Shown here: piece by piece, positions 25,564 to 34,232 of the stretch
How positions within the stretch are numbered: the stretch's first letter is position 1
How the letters are laid out: the number at the start of each line of letters is the position of its first letter
NCBI GenBank assembly: GCA_947467145.1
Contig: CANIGJ010000002.1
Coordinates: 232,441 to 273,463 of the forward strand
Reading direction: 5' to 3'
DNA: 41,023 nucleotides
Origin: Rhodospirillaceae bacterium
Lineage (GTDB): Bacteria > Pseudomonadota > Alphaproteobacteria > Rhodospirillales > UBA2165
Notes under the pieces: model-generated
Told to the model about the DNA's origin: nothing
What the model saw: the letters and a program-made list of their open reading frames with translations, nothing else
Databases searched by the model: none
Translations under genes and position numbers: made by a program

Positions 25564-27795
25564 TTGAATATTCGCACGCGCCTTTTGTTTTTGGTTCTGT
25601 TTGCCGTCCTCGTTCCGGCGATCTTCGTCGGACTCCGGGTCGTGCAGGACCGCAATTCCGATATTGCCGAGGCGACGCGTTATGTCGGTTTGATCGCGCG
25701 CAACGTCGCCTCTGATCTCGACGAAAAGATTCGGGGTACGGCGCAGCTGCTTTACGGGATCGCGTCCGCGTCCGCCCTACAGGCGCGCGAGACAGCGCGG
25801 TGCTCGGAATATCTGATGACCGTGCGCGATACCTATCCGCAATATGTCAGCATCGTCGCGTCGGAAGCGGATGGCGCGGTCTCGTGCAGTTCCTTGGGGA
25901 TAGAGCGCTCGATCAATTTGTCCGACAGTAACTATTTCAAGAAGGTAGTGGCCGGTGCGGAAGCTCCGATTCTCGAGCCGCTGTTCGGCCGGGTGAGCAA
26001 TCGCCCCGTGTTGATGGTCGGGTTCCCGGTGCGCCATCTCGATAACAGTCTCAGATTCCTGATTGTGGCCGGTCTCGATCTCGCGAAATTCGCCCAACTC
26101 GATCTGGCGGAAAAATCCGTCGTTCCGGGGATGGAGATTCTGTTGGTGGAGAACAACGGGAATGTTCTCGTGTGGGATACGCGCGACGCGAACAAGAAGG
26201 TCGGCTCCAACATTTCCGATTCGCCGCTGTTCAAGTTCGCGGTCGATAATCTCGCCGGCGCAGTGGCGGAAATCCAGTGGAACGGGCAGGACGATCACGT
26301 CTGGGCCGTCGCTCCGGTGTCGTCGCCGCGCGATCCGGGATTACGCATTCTCGTCGGCGTTCCCAAGGCGTCACTGACCGCGCCGTTCAATCGGCGCCTG
26401 GCGGCGGACCTGACCATTTTGGCTGTCGTCGCAGTGTCGCTGGTCGTACTCGCGAGCTTGTTTGCGGAATTCACGTTGCGTCGTCCGATCGGCTCGACCG
26501 TCCGGATGGCGACGCGGCTGGCCGGCGGCGATCTCAATGCGCGTATCCCCGGTCCTCTTCCGCGCGGTGAAATCGGCGATCTGATGTCTGCTCTCAACGA
26601 TGCGGCCAATTCGATCCAGAAACATCGCGAGCAAATCAGCGATCTCGACGGCCGTTTGCGCCAAGCGCAGAAGATGGAAGCCATCGGCCAATTGACCGGC
26701 GGTATCGCGCATGACTTCAACAATCTTCTTACGGTGATCGTCGGCAATAGCGAATTGTTGAAGGAACATCTGGAACACGATCCGGCCGGCCTGGATCTGG
26801 CGGAGATCACCGAATCGGCCGCGCTGCGCGGATCCGATCTCACAAGAAGTTTGCTTGCGTTCGCGCGCCGGCAGTCGCTCATGCCACAAGTCACGGATGT
26901 AAACGAACTGCTGACCAACATGATTGGTCTATTGCGCCGCTCGCTTGGCGAGCATATCGAGTGCCGTCTTGCGTTAGATCCGACCGTCTGGCTGGCTATG
27001 ATCGATCGCACGCAATTGACGACGGCGATACTCAATCTGGCCGTCAATGCACGTGACGCCATGCCGCAAGGCGGGCGTCTGATATTGGAGACCGCGAACG
27101 TAAAATTCGATGGCGTTTACGCTGAACGCCAACAAGAAGTCCGTCCTGGCGATTACGTGATGATTGCCGTCACCGATACCGGCACAGGCATGAGCCCGGA
27201 GATCCTGGCGCAAGTGTTCGACCCGTTCTTCACCACGAAGAATGTGGGCAAAGGCAGCGGACTTGGGCTCAGCATGGTGTACGGCTTCGTCAAACAATCG
27301 GCGGGACATATCAATATCTATTCTGAAGATGGCCACGGAACGACCGTTAAACTTTATCTGCCACGGTCTGATGAAACGGGACGTGAGATTATGGGATCGG
27401 ACATGGACAAAGCACCGCAGGGCGGCACCGAACGCATCCTTGTCGTCGAGGACGACGAGCTGGTTCGGGGTTATGTACAAAGTCAGCTCGCCCGCTTCGG
27501 CTATCGCGTGCACGCCGTTATCAACGGGGTCGAGGCGCTCGCGGTGCTCAGAAGCGATGAAGAGATCGATCTGCTGTTCACCGATATTGTCATGCCTGGT
27601 GGTATTTCCGGTGTCGATCTGGCCGAGCAGGCGCGCATTCTGCGCCCCGGCCTGAAAATTCTGTTCACGTCCGGTTACACCGAGAGCGTGGTGCATGACG
27701 ACGCGCGCTTCGGCACGAAGGTGCATCTGCTGAACAAGCCGTATCGCCGCCAGGACCTCGCGGAGAAATTACGCTTGGCGCTCAGCGGGGAATAG
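25564..27795 (+). CDS. Hybrid sensor histidine kinase (dCACHE, HAMP, HisKA, HATPase, receiver)
   Basis: This 743-residue inner-membrane kinase has a transmembrane helix at 7-24, a periplasmic double-CACHE-like sensor at about 30-280, and a second helix at 283-303. HAMP-like sequence follows to about 355. HisKA contains the H-box A-H-D-F-N-N-L-L with phospho-accepting His383. The N-box is N-L-A-V-N-A-R-D-A-M (Asn495), the ATP-lid glycines are D-T-G-T-G-M (538-543) and G-K-G-S-G-L-G-L. A C-terminal receiver domain has Asp674 in L-F-T-D-I-V-M-P. The start TTG at 25564 has no clear ribosome site. The signal is unknown; the CACHE fold usually senses small metabolites such as organic acids or amino acids. 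It is divergent to the single-domain regulator. Confidence 0.93.
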   Translation: MNIRTRLLFLVLFAVLVPAIFVGLRVVQDRNSDIAEATRYVGLIARNVASDLDEKIRGTAQLLYGIASASALQARETARCSEYLMTVRDTYPQYVSIVASEADGAVSCSSLGIERSINLSDSNYFKKVVAGAEAPILEPLFGRVSNRPVLMVGFPVRHLDNSLRFLIVAGLDLAKFAQLDLAEKSVVPGMEILLVENNGNVLVWDTRDANKKVGSNISDSPLFKFAVDNLAGAVAEIQWNGQDDHVWAVAPVSSPRDPGLRILVGVPKASLTAPFNRRLAADLTILAVVAVSLVVLASLFAEFTLRRPIGSTVRMATRLAGGDLNARIPGPLPRGEIGDLMSALNDAANSIQKHREQISDLDGRLRQAQKMEAIGQLTGGIAHDFNNLLTVIVGNSELLKEHLEHDPAGLDLAEITESAALRGSDLTRSLLAFARRQSLMPQVTDVNELLTNMIGLLRRSLGEHIECRLALDPTVWLAMIDRTQLTTAILNLAVNARDAMPQGGRLILETANVKFDGVYAERQQEVRPGDYVMIAVTDTGTGMSPEILAQVFDPFFTTKNVGKGSGLGLSMVYGFVKQSAGHINIYSEDGHGTTVKLYLPRSDETGREIMGSDMDKAPQGGTERILVVEDDELVRGYVQSQLARFGYRVHAVINGVEALAVLRSDEEIDLLFTDIVMPGGISGVDLAEQARILRPGLKILFTSGYTESVVHDDARFGTKVHLLNKPYRRQDLAEKLRLALSGE

Positions 27796-27819
27796 CGTCG
27801 ATTTCATCTGCGCATATAA

Positions 27820-27845
27820 AAAGGGCCGGCATATGCCGGCCCTTT
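27820..27845. terminator. Bidirectional terminator between hybrid kinase and FAH hydrolase
   Basis: A perfect 11-base-pair stem (27820-27830 with 27835-27845) with an ATAT loop has a T-rich tail on each strand: CTGTTTTG after it on plus, and TTTTTATAT on minus. It separates the kinase stop at 27795 from the minus-strand hydrolase stop at 27876. Confidence 0.88.
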
Positions 27846-27875
27846 CTGTTTTGCTGCGGCCGTTGGGCCGGAAGG

Positions 27876-28595
27876 TTAGCCCTTCGTGTAGGTCACGGTG
27901 ATATCGCCGATGCCGGCGATATGACCTTCGACTTTCTCGCCCACCGCGACCGGGCCGACGCCCGCCGGGGTGCCCATCATGATGATGTCGCCGGCTTCGA
28001 TCGCCACGTAATCCGACAGGAACGAAATCGTCTCGTCGATCTGCCAGATATGCTGGGCGAGGTCGCCCTTCTGCTTCACGGCGCCGTTCACCTTCACCCA
28101 AATTTCGCCCTTGAACGGATGACCGCTCTTGGATGTCGGTACGATGGCCGAGACGGGCGCCGATTGATCGAAGCTCTTGCCCGGTTCCCACGGGCGACCG
28201 AGTTTCTTGGCGTCGGTTTGTAGATCGCGGCGCGTCATGTCGAGGCCGACGCAATAGCCGTAGACATAATCGAGCGCCTTATCCTTAGGAATGTTCTTGC
28301 CGCTTTTGCCGATGCAGACGACCAACTCGATCTCGTGCTGCAGGTCCTTGGTCATCGGCGGGTACGGGATCGCGGAATGGTTGGGCATCACCGCGTCCGA
28401 CGGCTTTTGGAAGAAGAACGGCGGCTCGCGGTCCGGATCGTGGCCCATTTCGCGGGCGTGATCGGCGTAATTGCGGCCGACGCACCAGATGCGGCGCACG
28501 GGAAACAGCTTATCGCTGCCCTCGACCGCGATGGCGGCCTGCTCGGGTTGGGCGATGACATATTGTTTGGCTGCGGGGGCCTGGGAGTCGGGCAT
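27876..28595 (-). CDS. FAH-family hydrolase, fumarylpyruvate hydrolase (NagK)-like
   Basis: This 239-residue enzyme has metal ligands Glu88 and Glu90 in H-E-I-E-L-V-V-C-I-G-K, and Asp119 in G-L-D-M-T-R-R-D. The run V-G-R-N-Y-A-D-H-A-R-E-M-G near residues 39-51, followed by D-P-D-R-E-P-P-F-F-F, matches the gentisate-pathway fumarylpyruvate hydrolase type as I recall it. It would split fumarylpyruvate into fumarate and pyruvate, though relatives act on other acylpyruvates. It is the last gene of the long minus-strand cluster, 58 bases after the MFS gene, and is followed by a strong terminator. No gentisate dioxygenase or maleylpyruvate isomerase is in the window. Confidence 0.9.
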   Translation of the reverse strand: MPDSQAPAAKQYVIAQPEQAAIAVEGSDKLFPVRRIWCVGRNYADHAREMGHDPDREPPFFFQKPSDAVMPNHSAIPYPPMTKDLQHEIELVVCIGKSGKNIPKDKALDYVYGYCVGLDMTRRDLQTDAKKLGRPWEPGKSFDQSAPVSAIVPTSKSGHPFKGEIWVKVNGAVKQKGDLAQHIWQIDETISFLSDYVAIEAGDIIMMGTPAGVGPVAVGEKVEGHIAGIGDITVTYTKG

Positions 28596-28653
28596 GGTCC
28601 GTCCTATTACTGGAATATGGTGGGCGGCATCCTACGGACCGATGCGTCCTGAC

Positions 28654-29925
28654 TCAAGGATTGTGGGCGGCCCCGGAGCGTATGCGCCGCGCGGCCCATA
28701 TGGTTAACGGCGGTAGGGCGATTAGGACGGCGACGAGGCCGGTCGCCGGCAGGCCCGAATATTCGACCAGTGGACCGGTCACCAGCGCCATCGCCACGGC
28801 GGTGCCGCCGGCGAAGCTTTCGTTCACGCCGATGGCGCGGCCGCGTTCGTGCGTGGCGTAACGATCGGCGATCAGCGCGGTGGCGGCGACGTTGGACGCG
28901 GCCCAGCCCAAACCCACCAGGAAGGTGCCCAAGGTGACCGACCACCATTCCGAAGTGAAGGCGACCAGGGCGGCGCCGACCAGAGATGTCGCGATGCCCG
29001 GCAGCATCACTTTTTCGCGGCCGATCCGATCGCACAATTTGCCGAGCGGGATGGTGAAGGCGAACATGCCGGCCGAATGGAAAGAATGGGCGAGCGCGAT
29101 CGCGGTCAGCGAATTGCCGTGATGATGCAGCACCAGCGAGGTCAGCACCATGACGATGGACATATTCCCCTGGCCGGCGCAGTTCGACAGGATCGCCAGA
29201 CGCAATTGCGGATCGCGCCACAGGCTGCTGGCTTGGAACTTCGCACCGTCGCTCGTATCGACGCGCTTGGTCGGCACATAGCCCGGGTAATATTTTTCGA
29301 GATTCATGCCGATCTCTTTCGGATCGGGGTGCACGAACGAGATGATGATCATGCCCGGCACGATCAAGATCGGCAGCATGAACCACGGCAGGCCGAGCGG
29401 GTCTTGGCCCAGGCTTTTCGATACGGCCTCGGATGTGCTGATGACGATCGGGCTGACGACGAGACCGACGAGCGAACCGAGCGCCAGGTACCCGAGTGCC
29501 TGCGCCCGCTTGTTGGGCGGGAACATGTCGGTGGCGGCAACGCGCAATTGCTGCGCGCCACTCATGCCCATGCCGAAGACCAGGATGCCGGCGAGCAATA
29601 CGGCGAAACTTTCGACCATCATGGACGATCCGGTGATCAAGGCGCCGGTGAGCGCGATGGAGAGGCCGAGCAGGATACCCGGCTTGCGGCCGAAGGTGTC
29701 GGTGACCTTGCCGATCGGATAGGCGATGAGAAAACGCGACAGCCCGATCAAACCGACGGCGAGGCCGGCGAGGCTCGACGATCCGGTGAGCGCGATGACC
29801 ATGAGCGGCCCGAGCCCGAAGGCGAACGACATGCCGGCGCCGGTGAAGCACTGCGACAGCGCGAACAGGGTCATGTTGCGCTTGATGATCGCGGGCACGC
29901 GGAAGGGCGGTGGGGAAACTTTCAT
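28654..29925 (-). CDS. MFS transporter
   Basis: This 423-residue inner-membrane protein has about 12 hydrophobic helices in two bundles of six. After helix 2 comes the loop G-K-V-T-D-T-F-G-R-K-P-G, the classic MFS motif A, and in the second half G-K-L-C-D-R-I-G-R-E-K-V. The charged loop near P-D-P-K-E-I-G-M-N-L lies between the halves. It shows resemblance to sugar- or organic-acid-type permeases of unknown substrate. The ATG at 29925 lies 16 bases after the FAD-oxidoreductase stop, so it belongs to the same minus-strand cluster, and uptake or efflux of the pathway substrate or product is likely. Direction and substrate cannot be read from the sequence. Confidence 0.88.
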   Translation of the reverse strand: MKVSPPPFRVPAIIKRNMTLFALSQCFTGAGMSFAFGLGPLMVIALTGSSSLAGLAVGLIGLSRFLIAYPIGKVTDTFGRKPGILLGLSIALTGALITGSSMMVESFAVLLAGILVFGMGMSGAQQLRVAATDMFPPNKRAQALGYLALGSLVGLVVSPIVISTSEAVSKSLGQDPLGLPWFMLPILIVPGMIIISFVHPDPKEIGMNLEKYYPGYVPTKRVDTSDGAKFQASSLWRDPQLRLAILSNCAGQGNMSIVMVLTSLVLHHHGNSLTAIALAHSFHSAGMFAFTIPLGKLCDRIGREKVMLPGIATSLVGAALVAFTSEWWSVTLGTFLVGLGWAASNVAATALIADRYATHERGRAIGVNESFAGGTAVAMALVTGPLVEYSGLPATGLVAVLIALPPLTIWAARRIRSGAAHNP

Positions 29926-29941
29926 GGCGTGACGGTGTGCC

Positions 29942-31342
29942 TCAGAAATACGGCTGCGTCCAGGCTAGCTCTTTCGGCTTGATCTTCTTGTCGATGCAGC
30001 GCGCCGCAGCGTAGCCGGCGATCTCGCCGGTCTGGGTGCACCAGGGGAAATTGCGCATCACCATGAAGATGGTCTCATAAGTGAACGACAGCGACGCACC
30101 CGTCAGGATCAGATTGTCGATCTTCTTGGGCAAGAAGCAGCGGAACGGCACTTCGAATTCGTGCTTACGGTACCCATCCCAGAAAAATGGCTTGGTCATC
30201 GGTTTGGTGACGGGGTCGGGAAAGCGCGCACCCGATAGGACATCTTCGAGACTAAAGACATGTTCGCCGATCGGATGGCGGCCGTCGCGGACGCCGACGA
30301 AACGGCCGACATTGGTGAGTGTCGCGTCCTCGAAGCCGGGCACGTATTTCTTGAGGAATTTCGCCTCGGCATCGATGAAGCCGCGCAACGCGCGCTTGGC
30401 TTTCGCGTCATCTTCGGCGCGATCGTCCATATGCAGCGCCCATTCGTAGGGCACGTTCTGCCACAAGATGAAGGCGCCGGGTTTCTGCATAGGGCTCATG
30501 TCCAACGTCGGGTGGCCGACATAGGCTTCGCCGTACACGGTTTTGCCCTGCATCTTCGGCCGGTACAGACCTTTGGGAATGTCACCCGCCGCATCGGCTT
30601 CGGCGATCAGTTTGGTTAGCAGCGGATCCTTGGCCGATTCCTGATGCGCGAGCGTCTTGGCGAAATCGATGCCGTTCATGATCCACAGCAGTCCGCCCGG
30701 GATCGGGCGATCGACGCCGTCCCAATCGGTGCCGTCGGGCTGTCCGCCGCCGCCGCGCACGAAGGGCACGCCGGCACTCGCGGCCAGCTGTGCCGTGCCC
30801 GATCCTTCGATAAAGATTTTCCCGGCGATGGCTTGGCGGCCTGAGGCGTTTTCCACGACGATGGCGGTGATGGTGTTGTTGCCGCTGCCCTGTTTCACGA
30901 CGCAATCGACGAAGGATGTGCCGTAGAGCGCCAGCACGCCGGTCTCTTCCAGCATGTTCGCCATCACGCTTCCCGAGCCTTCGGGGTTGAAGCTGGCGCG
31001 CGCGAATTGGGAACCCGGCTTCATGTTGCGTTCGTAATGCGACAGCGGATTGCCCGCCCAGCCGGGCAGGTCGGCATCGGTCGCGGTATAGATGTAGCCT
31101 TCGCGCTCGAAGCGTTCCATCAACTCGGTATGGATGCCGCCGACGCCGGGTGCGGCCGCGCCCTGCAGGCCCGATGTGTGCACGCCGCCCGGCATATCGA
31201 AGCGTTCGACGACGATCACCTTGGCGCCCATGCGTGCGGCTTGCAGTGCCGCGGCGAAACCGCCCGGCCCCGCGCCGACCACGACGACATCGGCTTCATA
31301 TGCGATCGGGACCGGCTGTGCCGGCAGGGTTATTTCGTTCAT
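29942..31342 (-). CDS. FAD-dependent oxidoreductase
   Basis: This 466-residue flavoprotein has the dinucleotide turn G-A-G-P-G-G (23-28) near the start, followed by E-R-F-D-M-P-G-G-V-H-T-S-G. Its two halves fit the FAD_oxidored (PF12831-type) plan used by a range of dehydrogenases and oxidases of unknown substrate. A late L-I-L-T-G-A-S-L-S-F-T-Y-E segment may contact FAD. The ATG at 31342 follows GGAGG by 5 bases and is 11 bases after the carboxylesterase stop, so it is preferred to a GTG 15 bases upstream. In the cluster it is the likely oxidation step between the esterase product and the hydrolase. Confidence 0.87.
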   Translation of the reverse strand: MNEITLPAQPVPIAYEADVVVVGAGPGGFAAALQAARMGAKVIVVERFDMPGGVHTSGLQGAAAPGVGGIHTELMERFEREGYIYTATDADLPGWAGNPLSHYERNMKPGSQFARASFNPEGSGSVMANMLEETGVLALYGTSFVDCVVKQGSGNNTITAIVVENASGRQAIAGKIFIEGSGTAQLAASAGVPFVRGGGGQPDGTDWDGVDRPIPGGLLWIMNGIDFAKTLAHQESAKDPLLTKLIAEADAAGDIPKGLYRPKMQGKTVYGEAYVGHPTLDMSPMQKPGAFILWQNVPYEWALHMDDRAEDDAKAKRALRGFIDAEAKFLKKYVPGFEDATLTNVGRFVGVRDGRHPIGEHVFSLEDVLSGARFPDPVTKPMTKPFFWDGYRKHEFEVPFRCFLPKKIDNLILTGASLSFTYETIFMVMRNFPWCTQTGEIAGYAAARCIDKKIKPKELAWTQPYF

Positions 31343-31353
31343 CGACGCCTCCG

Positions 31354-32823
31354 TCACGGAGTGTCGAAGTAACGCTCGAGGAAATCCAGATATTTTGTGC
31401 GCCAGCCTTTGCCGGCGCGCACCATGTCGCCGAATTCCAGATAATTGTCGCGGGCGGAATCGTAGGGCGCCCAGACCGGCGTATCGGCGCCATTGGGATC
31501 GCCGGTCGCGGCAAATGTCACCCAGGTATCCATCATGGCGTCGGATAAGGCGCGGTCGCTTTTATCGTAGGGCATCGGCATCTTGTCCGGCCAGGCATCG
31601 AGATTGCCGAAGACGTAAGCGACTTCGAGGCCGTGATCGGGCGGACGCTGCGTGAAGCGCCCGCGCTTGGTGAACAGATAACGATAGGTTTTCGGCTGAT
31701 GCTCGATCATCGCTTGCGCGATGCCGCGCGTACCGAAATTGAATTGCGTATCGGCGAAGAGCGCCGCCGTCGCCGCGCGGCCATCCTCATCGCGCGCCGC
31801 CGGATAGAGCGCCAAGGCCTCGTCGGTCATGGCGCCAAAATTCTGTTCCACCAGGGTGCGGTACTTCGCCACTGTTTCGACCGGCCAAGCACCGACGAAA
31901 ATCGTGCCTTCGTCCGTGTTGGAACCAACGATGGTCGGCACCTTGGCGATACGTCCGGCCTTGAAGGCGTCGCGGTCGTTCTCCTTGAGCAGAACGCCGT
32001 CGAGGATAGGGCGAAGTGCACGGTGTTTCGTGAGGGCGCGGACCTGCGGCACGATCTCCTTGGTGCGTGCGAAGATGGCGTCGGCCGAGAGCGCACGTAA
32101 ACTCGCGAGATCGTCGCCGAGCAGAGCGCCCTGCGCCTCGGCTTCGTCCAAGGGGCAGAGCGGGCGGAACGCGCCGGCGCTTTCCAAGATGACGCCATGG
32201 AACAATCCGTGCGCCGCCGCGCAGGCCATCAATTGCACGATGGAGGCCGAACCGGCGGAGACGCCGAATAAGGTGACGCGTGACGGATCGCCGCCGAAGG
32301 CCGCGATATTGTGTTGGATCCATTCGAGTGCCGCGATCTGGTCCAGCAAACCGTAATTGCCGGACGCGCCAATGCCGGATTCCGCATTCAGGGCCGGATG
32401 TGCCAGGAAGCCGAAAATGCCGACGCGATAATTGAGTGTGACGACCACCACGCCTTTTTTCGCCAGCGCGGCGCCGTCGCAGCGGATGTCGGCGCCGGAA
32501 CCCGCGACGAAGCCGCCGCCGAAGATATAAACCATCACCGGCAGACGCTCGGCGTCGGATCGGGCTGGGGTCCACACATTGATCGTCAGGCAATCTTCGC
32601 TTTTGCCGGGCGCGGCGGAGGGTTCTTCGGGCAGCGGGATTTGCGGGCAATCGAAGCCGAATTCCTGCGCGGCGCGCGTGCCGGTCCACGGCGTTGCCGT
32701 TTGCGGCGGCCGCCAGCGTAATGTCCCGACCGGCGGTGCCGCAAAGGGAATGCCCTTGAAGATGCGCACTGCGCCGTCATGTCCCGAGATTTTGCCATAT
32801 TGGGTTTCGACGATGGCCGACAT
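31354..32823 (-). CDS. Type-B carboxylesterase
   Basis: This 489-residue alpha/beta hydrolase has the nucleophile Ser189 in G-V-S-A-G-S, the oxyanion-loop G-G-G-F near 102-105, and the E-D-C-L-T-I-N signature (76-82; the usual form has L-Y/T-L-N). Other family marks are F-K-G-I-P-F-A-A-P-P-V-G-x-L-R-W-R-P-P and L-N-Y-R-V-G-x-F-G-F-L. No signal peptide is visible, so it acts in the cytoplasm, unlike many secreted relatives. The start ATG shares a base with the stop of the upstream gene (TGATG at 32821-32825). It likely cleaves a carboxylate ester or lactone-type substrate brought in by the cluster. Confidence 0.93.
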   Translation of the reverse strand: MSAIVETQYGKISGHDGAVRIFKGIPFAAPPVGTLRWRPPQTATPWTGTRAAQEFGFDCPQIPLPEEPSAAPGKSEDCLTINVWTPARSDAERLPVMVYIFGGGFVAGSGADIRCDGAALAKKGVVVVTLNYRVGIFGFLAHPALNAESGIGASGNYGLLDQIAALEWIQHNIAAFGGDPSRVTLFGVSAGSASIVQLMACAAAHGLFHGVILESAGAFRPLCPLDEAEAQGALLGDDLASLRALSADAIFARTKEIVPQVRALTKHRALRPILDGVLLKENDRDAFKAGRIAKVPTIVGSNTDEGTIFVGAWPVETVAKYRTLVEQNFGAMTDEALALYPAARDEDGRAATAALFADTQFNFGTRGIAQAMIEHQPKTYRYLFTKRGRFTQRPPDHGLEVAYVFGNLDAWPDKMPMPYDKSDRALSDAMMDTWVTFAATGDPNGADTPVWAPYDSARDNYLEFGDMVRAGKGWRTKYLDFLERYFDTP

Positions 32824-34232
32824 CAGGCACCTCCGGTCGCGAGCGCTGTGAGACGCGCGATGTCGTCCAAGGATTCGAGCGTATCAACCATTTGGATCAA
32901 CGCCTCGATATTGCGTGCCGGAAGCGGCGTCGCCGAATGTTTGCAGCAATCGCGGAATTTATCACGCAGACGTTCGTCGGAAATCGGCCGCGACGGATGG
33001 CCGAGCGGGATTGGGATATGTTTCTCGATGCGCTTGCCGTCGCGTGTGGTGACGATAACCGCTCCGCCTTTCATGTTCTCATCGAGACGATAGGTCAACT
33101 TGTCGGCGACCGCATGTGCCGTCGCATCTTTCAAACCGTCGTCGGTGAAATCGGCCAGGCCGAGATCGCCATGCGCCAAGGTCTTGGCAACGCAGAACGG
33201 GATACTGTTGCCGGCGGCGGCTGCGTTATCCGGTCGGCGGCGTTGCGCCAGCGGTTCGCACCAGGGCTGCACGAGCGGGTGGGCGACGACTTCGATCGTG
33301 GCGATGTCTTGTGCCGCAACACCTTGCGCCGCGATCTCACACGCCGCCTCGATGAACGGGGTTACATGATTGCTGGCCGACCAGGCCTTGAACTCGACGT
33401 CGGTCAACAGATAGTCGCGGCCCAATTCGGCGGTGATGACCGAGCGGTCGCCCTTGTCGCCATAGACCATCGTGAACAGGCCAGCTGGCGGGTTGAGCAC
33501 ATCCATATCGGCGCCGAGCCCCGCTTCGGCGAGACGTGCCGCCAGCACACCTGCCTGATTGGGGAACGCGCCATAGATCGCCTTGGCGGGCGGATCGCCG
33601 GTGAGCACCGGTTGGCGCGAACCGGCCGATTGCATCAAAGCCAAGCCGAATGCGCTGCGGAAACGTTCCGCATCGAGGCCGAGGATTTTCGCCGCACCCG
33701 CCGCGCAGGGCAGGTAGCTGAGTAATTGTCCCGGCATGAATTTGTTGCTGGGCTGCACGCCCGCGCGCACCAAGGCGGCGGTGATGCGGGCTTTCACCTC
33801 GCAGGCGACGATGGACGCGGTGAGCAACGTCGCACCCGAAACATTGCCCACCGCTTCCGCCATTGCCAGGGGTGCGACGAGACAGACGACGCCGAGATGG
33901 CCCGTCTCCGCGCCGGCGGGATCGTAATTGAGCGCATGCACGAGTGCGCCGTTGGCAAACGCCGCGTTGGGGGCCGCGACCTTCGCGCCGAGGCCGAGGA
34001 TCGTGCTTTCCGCCGGCCCGCCCAGAGCTTGCATCACCTTCATGCTGGCGGCGCAGCCGGGGCCCAAGGTGCTTGCCGCGATGGCGGCACCCAGGGCATC
34101 GAGGATCATGCGCTTGGTGATCGCCACGACGCTCGGCGGAATATCCGCGAAGCGCAGCGCGACCGCGAAATCCGCCAGCGCGTGTGTCGGATCAGTATCG
34201 GCTGGCGGGCCCACTAATGATTCTCGGGGCAT
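32823..34232 (-). CDS. MmgE/PrpD family protein
   Basis: This protein of about 469 residues is of the 2-methylcitrate dehydratase / cis-aconitate decarboxylase family. Marks include the N-terminal A-L-A-D-F-A-V region, A-N-G-A-L-V-H-A-L-N-Y-D near residue 95-105 (usual H-x-x-D-Y/F-D block with H-A-L-N-Y-D), K-R-M-I-L-D-A-L-G, and the P-N-Q-A-G-V-L-A-A-R-L-A-E-A-G segment. Metal-free dehydration or decarboxylation of a substituted citrate or a related dicarboxylic acid is typical of the group, but many members are unassigned. The ATG at 34232 overlaps the receptor stop (TGATG), so a TTG one codon earlier is not needed. Second gene of the cluster. Confidence 0.9.
   Translation of the reverse strand: MPRESLVGPPADTDPTHALADFAVALRFADIPPSVVAITKRMILDALGAAIAASTLGPGCAASMKVMQALGGPAESTILGLGAKVAAPNAAFANGALVHALNYDPAGAETGHLGVVCLVAPLAMAEAVGNVSGATLLTASIVACEVKARITAALVRAGVQPSNKFMPGQLLSYLPCAAGAAKILGLDAERFRSAFGLALMQSAGSRQPVLTGDPPAKAIYGAFPNQAGVLAARLAEAGLGADMDVLNPPAGLFTMVYGDKGDRSVITAELGRDYLLTDVEFKAWSASNHVTPFIEAACEIAAQGVAAQDIATIEVVAHPLVQPWCEPLAQRRRPDNAAAAGNSIPFCVAKTLAHGDLGLADFTDDGLKDATAHAVADKLTYRLDENMKGGAVIVTTRDGKRIEKHIPIPLGHPSRPISDERLRDKFRDCCKHSATPLPARNIEALIQMVDTLESLDDIARLTALATGGA

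Noticed and set aside
25310..25567. 85-residue frame whose stop overlaps the kinase TTG start
   Set aside because: It has no ribosome site, composition unlike the neighbouring proteins and no family likeness; the 4-base overlap is probably chance.
28849..29982. Long antisense open frame opposite the MFS gene
   Set aside because: Low-complexity Arg/Asp/Gln-rich product, no motif; the MFS frame has membrane helices and motif A.
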